DNA of 64,000 bases, taken from positions 358,837,234 through 358,901,233 of the forward strand of contig NC_064622.1 of NCBI RefSeq assembly GCF_023898315.1. The letters are read 5' to 3'. A program made the translations under genes and the position numbers. Below, one piece after another: positions 11,220 through 21,843 of the stretch (its first letter is position 1; the number at the start of each line of letters is the position of its first letter). The notes under the pieces are model-generated. The model was not told the DNA's origin, searched no databases, and worked only from the letters and a program-made list of their open reading frames with translations. Origin of the DNA: Schistocerca nitens. Its lineage: Eukaryota > Arthropoda > Insecta > Orthoptera > Acrididae.

Positions 11220-12581
11220 ATTACCCTTCTTTTACTTTCATTGATGTTCATCTCATAAATATTTTCTATTCGGCTTGTCCTTTGCCATCTCTGACAGAAT
11301 TACAATGTAATCAACAAACTTTAAAAATTTTATTTCTACCACATGATCTTTAATTCCATTTCTCAAATTTCTCTTTTGTTTCCTTTACTGCTTGCTCAAT
11401 GTATTGGCTAATAACACAGTACATATACAACTTTCTCTCATTCGCTAAGATAGCAGTTTTGCCCTGTATTTAATTCCTGCTATCCTCAGAATTTCAGAGA
11501 ATATATTCTGGTCAACATTCTAAAAAGGTTTTTCTAAATTTGTGTTAAATATGGTTTGTATTTCTTCAGTCTGTATTCTAAGAAAAGTCAAAGGATCAGT
11601 ATTGCTTCATGAGTTCTTAAATATTTGTCCAGAATCAAAATTTATTTTCCTGCAGATCAGGTTCTACCAGTCATTCCATTCTTATGTAGATAATTCATGT
11701 AAATATTTTGTGAGCATGACTGTTAAAATGTTGGTTGTGCAGTTTTCATCCCTGACAGTAACTGTGTTCTTTGGTACAGGGACTATTACATTCGTATTAA
11801 AGTCTGAAGGTATTTTGCATGCCTCATATATCCACGAAACATGTTGAACAGGAAAAAAATTCCACACTGTCTTTGAACATTAATGATTGACTGTGTCAGA
11901 AAAATATAACAAATAAAAGACCCTAATCAGTAAGAATGCCGATCAAAAACAGTCATGGCATTATGGAATGTTCATGTGATTGTATGATTAAAATTTAAAA
12001 TTCAGAATAAAAGAACATGTTGAATAGTGTTGCTTGTCTCGAAGATCTAAATAATTCTGAAGGAATGCTATTTCACTGTGTCAGATAGCTTATTTTGGCT
12101 TTGTTACATTCCATTGTGGATTTTACATTGTTTGATTGTTATTTTGGCTTACATATTTCAGTGCTCTTTCAAACTCTACTCACAATATTGCCTCTCTCAT
12201 CTCATCTTCATTTACTTTCTCTTCTTTCCAGATAATATTGTCTTCACATTTCTTTTGTTTATACATCCCTTCTATTGATTCTTTCCACTTTTCAGCCTTC
12301 CAACTTTTGTGTAGCACTGGTTTGCCATCTGAGCTTTTGATGTTTTTACACTTGCTTCTGTTTTCTCCAAGAGTTTCTTCAGTTTCCCTTTAAGTGAATC
12401 TGTCTTGTCCATAGGCAAGCATACTTCTACAGATTTGCATTTCTCCTTTGGCCATTACAGTCCTGTAATTTTGCAGTTCCTCTCGGTCTAAATTTTTAAG
12501 CACCCGTATTCTCTTTTGTCTGCTTCATTTTCTGTATTTTTGTGTCTTCTCCTTTCATCAATCAAATTTAATAATTTATAT
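11220..12581 (-). pseudogene. APE-type LINE, RT part (3' segment of a split element)
   Basis: Read on the - strand in broken frames, the segment gives pre-RT blocks (KSSDGKPVLHKSW, SIEGMYKQKK, IWKEEKVNEDEMREAIL at about 12400-12230). RT blocks follow: KIPSDFNTNVIVPVPKN near 11800, FNTNLEKPF and NVDQNIFSEILRIAGIKY near 11540-11450, and FVDYIVILSEMAKD (degenerate FADDIVIL) near 11270. It is heavily decayed. The matching upstream LINE parts lie beyond two later insertions, at 13383-13749 and 17721-17885. Confidence 0.75.
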
Positions 12582-13050
12582 CTAAAAACAAAGATGATGT
12601 GACTTACCAAATGAAAGTGCTGGCAGGTCGACAGACACACAAACAAACACAAACATACACACAAAATTCAAGCTATCGCAACAAACTGTTGCCTCATCAG
12701 GAAAGAGGGAAGGAGAGGGAAAGATGAAAGGATGTGGGTTTTAAGGGAGAGGGTAAGGAGTCATTCCAATCCCGGGAGCGGAAAGACTTACCTTAGGGGG
12801 AAAAAAGGATGGGTATACACTCGCACACATACACACATATCCATCCACACATATACAGACACAAGCAGACATATTTAAAGACAAAGAGTTTGGGCAAGCC
12901 TCAATCTCCGCTAATTTCAAGTTGCCGCCACTCATACCTCACCTGTCAGTCAACAACATCTTTGCCTCTGCACTTCTGCCTCGACTGACATCTCTGCCCA
13001 AACTCTTTGTCTTTAAATATGTCTGCTTGTGTCTGTATATGTGTGGATGG

Positions 13051-13099
<49 letters not shown>

Positions 13100-13382
13100 A
13101 GTGTATACCCATCCTTTTTTCCCCCTAAGGTAAGTCTTTCCGCTCCCGGGATTGGAATGACTCCTTACCCTCTCCCTTAAAACCCACATCCTTTCGTCTT
13201 TCCCTCTCCTTCCCTCTTTCCTGATGAGGCAACAGTTTGTTGCGAAAGCTTGAATTTTGTGTGTATGTTTGTGTTTGTTTGTGTGTCTGTCGACCTGCCA
13301 GCACTTTCATTTGGTAAGTCACATCATCTTTGTTTTTAGATATATTTTTCCTACGTGGAATGTTTCCCTCTATTATAACCAT
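12582..13382. mobile_element. Penelope-type foldback: two 3' ends joined in inverted orientation
   Basis: The left arm (12582-12896, - orientation) and right arm (about 12897-13382, + orientation) both match the 3' end of the Penelope element at 29228-29660, including the GATGATGTGACTTACCAAA block, the CGGGAGCGGAAAGAC block and a CA/GT microsatellite. The arms meet at their truncated 5' sides, so both 3' ends point outward. An 18-bp direct repeat (AAATTTAATAATTT plus four bases, one mismatch) flanks the whole unit at 12564-12581 and 13383-13400. The LINE reading frame continues across the insertion once one copy is ignored. Confidence 0.85.
13050..13094. repeat. (GT)n microsatellite in the foldback right arm
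   Basis: A long GT run. The left arm has only short CA stretches at the equivalent place, so the tract expanded in one arm. Confidence 0.9.
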
Positions 13383-13749
13383 AAATTTAATAATTTGTAT
13401 GTTACCCAACAATTTTTATTGATCCTTGTTATTTTGTCTAGTTGTTCTTCTGCAGCTTTCACAATTGCCAATTGGTGACCAGTAGCAGTTGGTACTAACT
13501 CCGTGCACTGGCTCCTCAGATCATCTGAGCCTATTTCTGTCAGTTTTGCCTGATGTTCCCTTTGGAACTATCAGCTACTTCTGGCATTGTCATCCCATCC
13601 AGGTTCTATCTACTTAGTTTTCTGTTTTGTATTGTTTCTTCGGCTTTAAAATGCATTTCATAACATACATTATAGTCAGATCCCACATCTGACTTGGGAA
13701 ATGTTTTACAGTTTAAAATATGGTTTCTAAATCTCTGTCATACCACTAC
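13383..13749 (-). pseudogene. Split LINE, segment between endonuclease and RT
   Basis: On the - strand this gives KAAEEQLDKITRINKNCW followed by YKLLNL. The latter is repeated on the far side of the foldback through the target duplication. Upstream (toward 13749) TVKHFPSQMWDLTIM corresponds to the end of the LINE endonuclease. It joins the RT part at 12581 and the endonuclease part at 17721. Confidence 0.65.
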
Positions 13750-15956
13750 CAGGATGTATACACTGTGGGACAACTAGGAAATTCAGGAAACACCTAGGAT
13801 TTTTTTCATCTGGGAGAAAACTGGGAAAAACCTGGGAATTTTTTAGAATTCTGGGAATTTTTCATTGTTTTAGTTTTGAGTCAAATTTTTGTAATTTTGA
13901 CTGGTAAGAACTGATACTCTAACAAAGAGTTTTACTGTAGCCCATTATTGCAAGATGTTGCAGCAATAAAACATAAACGAGAGAAAAACATCAATATAAA
14001 ACTAAAGTTGAAAAGAAAATACACTGTTTACAAGAACAAAACACAGTGCGCACACAAATGTCCACCGACAGCAAATTTGTGAAAGATTTTAAGACAAAGA
14101 CTACGTAATAGTTCTTAATAGCAAACTGCTTTCGATGAGTGTGGCTTCAAAAATGTTTAAATTAGGTTGGTTTGAGCAGTTGCCAGTGGGCTCATGTGAG
14201 TGTGCAGAGCTGAAGTCTCATATTAGCAGAACCTTCTCCTGCATCTCACTGCCGGCAGTGTGGCTGTTAACTGTATAAGCAGTAGCTGCAAGCAGCAACA
14301 TGTTACCCAGAAAAATTATTTTTGCACACCTGTGCTGCCAGATTTGTGCTTGCACAGAGCAATCAGAATTGTAAGTGGGAGAAGTCTCCATGTGACCTGC
14401 ATTCACATTTCTTGATTTTGCTATTCTCTCTTTGTTTAGAGCTCTTGCATCAAATGAAAACAAAATGGATTTCTGGGGCTGGGAGCTACCAAATAATTTA
14501 AAATACATTAATATAACTATGGAAGACTAAAATATGTTATTAGTTCCAGTTCTCTGGTTTTATTTTATTTCCACATTATTGGCCACCAAACATTAATTGC
14601 TTTGCAGAACAATGAAGTTATTTTTATTGGTTTGCTAAAGAAACTTTGTATTTATTAATCTTTTCCACAGAGGTAATCAGTTTATTTGAACAAAGTGTTT
14701 CATTTCATACTATTAGCTACTTTCAACTGTTCTGTAAATTTCAAGTGCACATTTTCATTTTATGGCACATATTATGTCATAATAATGTTACATGATAATA
14801 AAGAACCAAACATGAGGTAATATAGTAATGGTACTCTAAGAAACTTGGCTTTCCGAAAACCATACTAAAAAGCTTTAACAGAATTTTTCCTATCTGCCTT
14901 CCATGAAACACAATGCTTTTTGATTACAAGACATGTTTCAACATCTGTCTTGCACCTCCTCTAGGTTTGACATTATTTCTTCATTTGGGTTGTTTATGTG
15001 CAAGAAATTTATATTCCTACTTACTAGGTTTTTGCAGTGCTATTTGGATGTTAGTTTGATCGGAAATGCTGCATACCAGTATTCCAGGGTACAAAAAAAA
15101 AAAAAAAAAATCTATGTTAAAGTCACCACATAAGAAAATATTAGGGCACTTTGAACTGTAGAGTCTAGTTTTAAAACGATTATTGTGCCAAGGACTGCTT
15201 TCTAATTTTCCATTCCTTTTCTGAATAAGATATGATAAAAGCAATGGTTCTAAGTACAATAAGTCCATATGTCCCCCATGAACAACATGCCCTGTGGCAT
15301 ATGATCATTTGATGTCCCATCGCACACAAAGTTGCGAACAAAAATGCAACAAAAGGTGTATGAGCAGAGTGTCATTGTAGCTGTGCATGTGCAGTAATGC
15401 CTGACTTCTGGTGCTCTTTGGCAACTGCTTGAAATGAACCAATTTCGAACATGTTGTGAGTGGTAGTTTGAGAAGCATTACTTTCAAAGTAAATTTTCTT
15501 GTTCGCAAGATGAATTATTTTACTTGTGCAAATGTGTTATGAGTTTCTTAAACCACGGAGCATTTGACTCTCATTCATAACTTAACAATCTGAGGACCAG
15601 CCACTTAGAAAAAGACCAGATCATTTAAAATTTTACTGGCGCATATGTGTTTGATAGATCTTAAATGATACAAAAAAGACTGATATTGTATGTGAAAGCT
15701 TAGCTTTTCCTGTAACTATGCTGTATGTATACCGTATTTACTCGAATCTAAGCCGCACTTTTTTCCGGTTTTTGTAATCCAAAAAACCGCCTGCGGCTTA
15801 GAATCGAGTGCATAGCAAGCGGAAGTTCTGAAAAATGTTGGTAGGTGCCGCCACAACTAACTTCTGCCGTCGAATATATGTAGCGCTACACAGGCATGCT
15901 TTGTAGGCACAAAGATAAATACTGGCACCAAAACCTCTGCGTCAGTAAATAAATTA

Positions 15957-15978
15957 AAAAAAAAAAAAAAAAAAAAAA
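15957..15978. repeat. Poly(A) run inside the TA-flanked element
   Basis: An uninterrupted run of about 22 A. Confidence 0.9.
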
Positions 15979-16244
15979 GTGGAAGACGAGCTTTTTTTTC
16001 TCTGCCCCGAGTTTCGACCACTGCATTTTCATACATTATCCAACGAAGTAAATACAAATTCCGTATTGTTCATCTTCGAATGTAGCAGAATTTCAATGTA
16101 CTACGAAAATCCGACTGGCAAGACTGTTTGGGATGTTTGTCAATATAGCCAACTCTACGTTCTGAATTTTTTCCTACCTGTGAGAAGAGATGGTTGCTAA
16201 TAGCAACCTGATGAAATGTGAATCACAAGCAGTATTCTTTTCAC

Positions 16245-16410
16245 CATAAGAATAATACGAATATAAACATTTTGCCATGTATTGTTCCGTGTTTGCTGCT
16301 ATCTCATTTAAATCCTGTCTGCCTAATAAACTATGAAACTAGAGTGAGACAACAGCAAACGCAGAAGAATATACTTATCGTGTCATGTTTATATTCGTAT
16401 TATTCTTATG
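16245..16410. repeat. Perfect 26-bp inverted repeat, 114-bp loop
   Basis: The arm at 16245-16270 (CATAAGAATAATACGAATAT...) is exactly reverse-complementary to 16385-16410. A second, shorter inverted pair (GTTTGCTG / CAGCAAAC) is nested inside it, so the segment can fold as a two-tier hairpin. Confidence 0.9.
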
Positions 16411-17720
16411 CCTAATAGTGATACAGTCAGAAATGGAGCACGGCAACTGACTAGATATTTAAATGTAAGATGACTCTAATTTCTGTGCAGAATTTGATGT
16501 AATAAAGAAGCGGCCGCAAAGATTTTCAAACGGAGAAAAATTTTCGCCTAACTCTCGTTCAGAACATGTTCTATCATACACAGTCTATTATTTGGTTCTT
16601 GTTGATCATTATCAAAGAAAGCAGCAGTGTAAGTAACAACAAATAGCAGTCTCTTGCCATTGCTTCGCTAATGAGACGATTCGCCTCTTTTTAGTTGTAA
16701 GTGGCGTTAGCACGCACAAAAGCAAGCCATGCTGCGAGCGGTGACAGGTCGTAAACACGCACTATCAGAATGCGACAAACAATGCATGACACAGTACAGT
16801 AATGCATTTTCAGCTTAGAGTGACGTAAAAACCTGTAACAGATCAAACGGCACTCATCAGATCAAAGCAAAATAAGCAATCGATTCAAACCAGACGAAAC
16901 ACGTGAAAAAGGAAGCGTACCCGTATAAATACGGACAGAGCACCTGACACATAGCAATGGCTACCTGGTAAAGCTTAACTGCTAAGCTTACGACTCTAAC
17001 CAAACTACTGTAGCTATATCGTCATTCATTCGACCTAAATTGTGTCTCATATTACAATGGACCAACTTTGTTTCGATTTGGAGGTGCGGCCTAAAACTTT
17101 TCTCTCCCCTTGAATTTCGAGTCTCAAATTTCAGGTGCGGCTTAGATTCGGGAAATCTTTGTTTCCTTTATTTCGAGTTTCATTTTTCATGTGCGGCTTA
17201 GAATCGAGTAAATATGGTATTAATTTAAACCATGAACTTTTCTTATTTTTGTGTTCATGTTACTTAAGTGATGTTGCTATTGGCTGACTATATTACATGT
17301 TCTATCCTCTGTGTATCTGCTGTCATTTGCTGGCAAGATAATGTGATGTAAGCTATGATTGGCTAACAAAAGCGCATTGCAATCTCAATTCAGTGCTTAA
17401 GAAAGTAATGTGCTGTGGTTGGTGGAATTCATATTTATATTTTCGTATTACGAAAATATGCAAAGTATGTGATGTTGCGCATCAAAGATCTGTCCAAAAC
17501 ATGTCATTTTTTTTGCTGGGTTTAGTTTCCTAAAGTGACGCAAAGTACTACACCACTGTATAAAACCTTCACTGTTGTAAGGATTGATAATTTTCACAAC
17601 TTCGAGGCAGAGTGTATTGTCATTTAACACGAGAAAGTGTATTTTCATCTGGGAAAAAGTGTATTTTTAACTGGGGAATGCCGGAATATTTATATTTTTT
17701 CCCCCCATGTTTACACCCTG

Positions 17721-17885
17721 ATTACATAATCTGTCTAAAACCCTTCTGGTGTGTCCATGAATTTTCAGAATGCACTACCTTTTTGTCATGATGCTTAAAT
17801 GAAATGTTAGCAATGGTAAAACTGAGCTCTGTACAAAATTCTACTACACTCCCTATCATTCTGTCCCCCAGATTAAATTCCAGTT
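17721..17885 (-). pseudogene. Split LINE, endonuclease fragment
   Basis: On the - strand the frame reads DGELEFNLGDRM, VVEFCTELSFTIANISFKHHDKK and HQKGFRQI. This matches the region between the catalytic GDxN and the IDY/SDH motifs of APE-type LINE endonucleases. The frame stops exactly at the boundary of the 4-kb transposon and resumes at 13749. Confidence 0.6.
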
Positions 17886-17929
17886 CTCCATCGCAATTAA
17901 ATTTTCGTTTGCATTAATGGAATGAAAAT

Positions 17930-19060
17930 CTCATCACAGATTTGTTTCAATGCGACAGCCTCAAAGACGGTGTTCAATGGCACCTTGATACAAAATGTTC
18001 ATACTGGGTGGATGTAGTGTTAATGATTCATTTGTCGCAGTCATCGGCAGTCAGGAGGCCTTTCTGTGCATCCTCTAGTTTGAATCTGCAGGGAGTAATT
18101 GTGCTGAGTTTAGGTGTAAACAGCGCAACATTCATTCTAGGCTACAATTGTGTCCCATTGACCAGTATGTATTATTGTTGAATAGCTTCAGCAATTTGAA
18201 TGGGGTCACATTGTAGTTCTATAGGAAGCTGAACGGACACGTCGACAGATTGCTGCATGTGTTGACCACAATGTATCAGTTGTGTGTCACTGCTTTCAAC
18301 AGTGGTGTGAAGAACATTCCCACACTAGTAGACTAGATTCTGAACATCTGCATAGGACAGATTCACGTCAAGATCGACGCATTGTGTGTGCCGTGGTGGC
18401 TGACCGAACATCATCCAAGAACGAAATCCACGCACATGTTGCACCTGCTGTGGCATCAGAGACCATCTGGAACTATCTGCTTGCAGCAGGATTAAGGCCA
18501 TATGTGCCCCTGTCCAATCTGCCACTAACACCATGACGCTGCCAGTCGTGGATACCCAGGTGATGCAAAAGAATTGACTGGAGCGTGGGATGGTGCTTCA
18601 TTGTCTTCAGTGATGGGAGGGGGTTCAGTGAGTATGCAAGTGATTGACATACATGTGTATTTCATGGACCTGGTGAGCTGTCTATTCCAGAGTGTATTCG
18701 CCATAACACACAAGTCCCATGCAAGGCTTCTTGGTGTAGAGGAGCATCAGATTTAACTCGCAGTCAAATTTGGTGCTACTGCAGGGTAAAGTAACCAGTA
18801 CCTGCTACATTGCACTGCTGTTAACCCCGTACCCTGCCATTTCTTCGATAGGAAGGTGATGTGCTTTTTCAGCAGGACAGTGCGTATCCACATACTGCAG
18901 CTGTGATGCATCAATAGAAGCATTATTGTCTTGGCCAGCAAGATCACCAAATCTCTCACCAATTGAAAATGTATGGGACACGGTGAAGTGGTAACTTACA
19001 TGGTAAAACCATTACTGAACTGCAACAAAAGGGACTGTGACAATCTATAACAGAATCCCA
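17930..19060 (+). pseudogene. Tc1-like transposase relic
   Basis: The + strand has a degenerate N-terminal HTH region (RQIAACVDHNVSVVCHCFQQW near 18245-18305). A second DNA-binding region with RQDRRIVCAVVADRTSSKNEI follows, cited here by its start near 18367, then LLAAGLRPYVPL. The catalytic domain shows VFSDGRGF near 18600 (the usual SDE/SDESRF changed) and FLRKEGDVLFQQDSA near 18840-18885. Many stops and shifts are present. It belongs to the same broad Tc1 group as the element at 63331. Confidence 0.75.
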
Positions 19061-19116
19061 TATATTCAGACACCCTAAATATTTAAAAATTGTTTGAAGT
19101 AGTAGCACACTGTTAA

Positions 19117-20559
19117 GGGGCTCCGGAACGCCCTATACTTGCAATGTTAAAATAACGCTTATAAACTACATCTTTCCTCACAAAGTATTTGAGGTAGGAA
19201 GTTGAACTTTTTACAGATTATTTATTGGAATATGGGCTACAACTTAACACAGGGATTTTACAAAATTTTAGTTCAGTTATTAAAGATGATTTTTTTTCAA
19301 TTGTAATGAAAATTCACAACATCTTTTTGCAATTTTTTATTTATATATTCAAAAATATACAGTTTTTTGGAAAAAGGCTGTGTTAAATTATGCAGAAGGT
19401 ACTGTGTAACATTTACTGAAAGTTTGAAACAAATATGTTTGGAAGATCCTTAGAAAACATGTAATTAGTACGAGAAAATAAAAGTTTTGGGAATCGAGCA
19501 ACAAAGATTGGATTAACTTTTTAGTGCATTCCAGGTCCATAGGATGGATTATCTTCATCCTCTGCAAACTCCTCCTCCAGCTTCCTCTTGTTCTTCCTCC
19601 TGTTTACTCTTGCTTGTATTTCTAGACTCTTTACAGCCCTGTCTGCAGCCCGAAGGCGTTCCTTGTCTAAAGCAAGCATCGCTCGTACCATGTTAGAACC
19701 TATCTTCATTCCCATATTTCTAAATACCTTGCACCTTACAATATTGCCGTCATTGAAAGTCGCAACAGCATCATACACACCAAAGTGAAGTGTTTCTATT
19801 CCAACAAATACAGTCTTGGGGATTCTCGACCATATAACACTATTTACACTTTCATTGGGGTCTTGAGTGTTTCCATGAATACACTTTTTCAACAGTTCAG
19901 GTGCTGCTAAGTCTCTGAAAATAGGTTTTATCACCTCCATTATTGCATGAGGCAGACCATGCTTATGAGTGTACACTTCACCAGTTAGCAATCCTTTGTT
20001 ATATTTACACCAACTGTCTTCTTCTTTGGGACACAAGCTATGTTGGGGATTTTCATCGGTTGAAGAAGTATGTTTACAGTAATAACACATACCTTTGGCT
20101 TTCCAACATTTCTCCTTTTCTTAAAAGCCTTCAGAGGATTTCTAATAACTTTACTTTTACTCATTATTATACTTCAACAAAACAGAGACTCAAGGAACAG
20201 AATTAATTACGAATATTTTCGAGATAACGACAGAGTAAATAAACATGAAGCAATCGACAATCACACCAGCGATATATATTGAACCATCACAGGTTAGCCA
20301 CAACACATACTTTATATCACATCACTAAAATGTACCTGATGAACACGGACGTTAATAATAACACCATTTGACAGCAGTTTAACAGCGCCACAGTGGGTCA
20401 CGCCCATGTAGAACACATTTCAAAAAAAATTTAAAAATAGTTGTAGTCTTCAGAATTGAATAAATTATATATCTATTAAAAGGTAATAGTCTGCAGATTC
20501 AGAAAACACAAAAAAGTAAAAATTGAACTTTTCATGATTTTGAGCCTTTCCGGAGCCCC
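19117..20559 (-). mobile_element. Internally deleted Mutator-like element flanked by TTAA
   Basis: Terminal inverted repeats GGGGCTCCGGAACGCCC (left) and GCCTTTCCGGAGCCCC (right). TTAA occurs directly outside both ends (19113-19116 and 20560-20563). At 1.44 kb with one transposase-like frame of 189 codons, it is shorter than an autonomous copy should be. Confidence 0.7.
19521..20090 (-). CDS. C-terminal part of a Mutator-like transposase-domain protein
   Basis: This open frame of 189 codons has an N-terminal Cys/His cluster (CYYCKHT). Conserved blocks follow: CPKEEDSWCKYNKGLL, HKHGLPHAIMEVIKPIF, HGNTQDPNESVNSVIWSRIPK and FNDGNIVRCKVFRNMG. A basic coiled-coil tail ends the frame (RAADRAVKSLEIQARVNRRK). 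I recognise these as the C-terminal blocks of arthropod proteins annotated as Mutator-like transposases. A possible authentic start with a basic N-terminus (MSKSKVIRNPLKAF) lies upstream at about 20162 in another frame. It is followed by a GTATGT, so this may be an exon joined by splicing or the edge of an internal deletion. Likely non-autonomous. Confidence 0.6.
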   Translation of the reverse strand: MCYYCKHTSSTDENPQHSLCPKEEDSWCKYNKGLLTGEVYTHKHGLPHAIMEVIKPIFRDLAAPELLKKCIHGNTQDPNESVNSVIWSRIPKTVFVGIETLHFGVYDAVATFNDGNIVRCKVFRNMGMKIGSNMVRAMLALDKERLRAADRAVKSLEIQARVNRRKNKRKLEEEFAEDEDNPSYGPGMH

Positions 20560-20675
20560 TTAAATGCATTCTTGTGGAGTATTTTTTCATATTTGTATTT
20601 TCTAAAATTATAATCTGCCATTGTAGGAGGTGTAATATAAGGTATTGCTCATGTTAAAATTAATAATATGGAGAT

Positions 20676-20975
20676 GCTTCGGGTTCTCAAATTGGAATCC
20701 GTGGAGAGAAGGTGATGTTCTCTTCAAGGAATGCTGTTGACAAAATTTAGAGAATCAGCATTTGAAGCTTACTGCAGAATGAACCTAGTGCTGCCAACCT
20801 ACATTTAGCTTAAGAACCACTAAAATAATGTTAAAGAAGGGCCTGTATGGAGGCATATATGCAGTAATGTTTCCCTCTTTCTATGTGAGAGTCAAACAGA
20901 AAGGGAAATGACCAGTAATGGTACAACATACTCTCTGCAACATACCGTATGGTGGCTTGCTGAGAATGTAGATGA
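20676..20975 (+). mobile_element. LINE 3' end with GAT-repeat tail
   Basis: This fragment matches the 3' end of the CR1-like LINE at 42149-45037 in the opposite orientation: the degenerate C-terminal coding end plus the ACCGTATGGTGGCTTGC(T/G)GA block. It finishes in GTAGATGATGATGATGATAATAA, equivalent to the GTAGATGTAGAT tail of the other copy. 5'-truncated. It ends within about 100 bp of the last Sec63 coding exon. Confidence 0.6.
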
Positions 20976-21061
20976 TGATGATGATGATAATAACAATAAT
21001 GATGATAATAATAATAATTGTTCTAGATTTTGTAGTAATATAAATAATGAATTCTTTGCAG

Positions 21062-21205
21062 CTGGATGTGAAAGAAGCTCCTGAAATACCAACAGAGCAT
21101 CCTCAGTGGGAAATGTCAGATGAGGAGGAAGATGAACAAGAGGCTGAAGGAAGTGATGTGTCAGAGTTCACCACAGATGAGGATGTTGAAGATGATCAGG
21201 ATTAA
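21062..21205 (+). CDS. Sec63: Sec63 last coding exon, acidic C-terminus
   Basis: After the acceptor TTCTTTGCAG (ending at 21061), 47 codons and a TAA stop (21203-21205) complete Sec63. The segment begins LDVKEAPEIPTEHPQWEMS, the conserved end of the folded domain, and then becomes almost purely acidic (SDEEEDEQEAEG, DEDVEDDQD). The acidic tail is the known Sec62-binding, casein-kinase-2-type region in animal Sec63. Together the three exons encode 157 residues with no stop or shift. Confidence 0.95.
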   Translation: MDVKEAPEIPTEHPQWEMSDEEEDEQEAEGSDVSEFTTDEDVEDDQD

Positions 21206-21227
21206 CACAGTTTCAGGACAGATAGTA

Positions 21228-21236
21228 CAGGTAAGA
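21228..21236 (+). promoter_or_regulatory. Candidate 3'-UTR splice donor of Sec63
   Basis: CAG|GTAAGA, a perfect donor consensus, begins its intron at 21231, only 25 nt after the Sec63 stop codon. Being closer than about 50 nt to the stop, such an intron would not be expected to trigger nonsense-mediated decay. Splicing there is inferred, not shown. Confidence 0.45.

Positions 21237-21238
<2 letters not shown>

Positions 21239-21280
<42 letters not shown>
21239..21280. repeat. (GA)n microsatellite
   Basis: About 21 GA units start three bases after the donor consensus. Confidence 0.95.
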
Positions 21281-21281
<1 letters not shown>

Positions 21282-21837
21282 ACGCATGTACATTTTATTT
21301 TTTATACTGTACTTGTCAGTCTAATCATCTGTTTTAAAACAGAAGAAAATCTGAAATATGATTGACGATCTTAATGTGACGGACTTTTGTCATAGTGTCA
21401 TAATACCATCTACCATTTACTGAGAGGAAATGTCATTAAGATACCTGAAACATGGCAAATCTTCAAGGTTCATAGGATGCATTTATCATTTATTCAGTAG
21501 TAAATGATTTTGAGTGCTGTCAAAAGGCCTGTGAGCTTACCTTAGCAGGAATCATACCTGGACCACAATCCTCATGTTATATAAAAGTGTTTTATCATTG
21601 CACTTCCTTTAATTAGATAGATTAAGATAGATGAAATATGTGCAGGATCCTTAAAATTTAATTGTCCTAGGTCACAGGAATGCTGTAACAGGGGAAGGTG
21701 CAGAAGGCAAAATTATCGATGTATATAGGCAGAATGAAACAAATGAGTGTGTAGAGAGACTTCTAAATTTCTACAGTAGTTTTTATGTGGTTGAAATCAG
21801 CAAATGCTATCCTCAAGAATCACAAGAGGATAAGGTG

Positions 21838-21843
21838 AATAAA
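21838..21843 (+). terminator. AATAAA, alternative Sec63 poly(A) signal
   Basis: First AATAAA after the stop codon on the unspliced transcript, 633 nt downstream. It would be used only if the candidate donor at 21231 is not. Confidence 0.3.

Larger units (their letters stand above)
15732..17217. mobile_element. TA-flanked non-autonomous element, CCGTATTTACTCGAATC termini
   Basis: The left end CCGTATTTACTCGAATCTAA and the right end GATTCTAAGCCGCAC-type repeat (TTAGAATCGAGTAAATATGG on the + strand) form inverted repeats of about 28 bp with a few mismatches. TA flanks both ends (15730-15731 and 17218-17219). The motif GTGCGGCTTAGA(A/T)TCG recurs several times near the ends. No coding frame is credible. 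I have seen near-identical repeats in insect genomes but cannot assign a family; the TA duplication suggests the Tc1/mariner superfamily. Confidence 0.7.
13750..17720. mobile_element. 4-kb DNA transposon with CAGG(A/G)TGTA termini
   Basis: Left end CAGGATGTATACACTG and right end ATGTTTACACCCTG are short inverted repeats. Subterminal sequence is rich in GGGAAA/TGGGAATTT repeats, as in the element at 9001-10486. Outside lie ACTAC (13745-13749) and ATTAC (17721-17725), a probable 5-bp target duplication with one mismatch. The LINE endonuclease frame resumes directly beyond both ends, which independently places the boundaries. No transposase frame is recognised. A second element is nested at 15732-17217. 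Confidence 0.65.
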
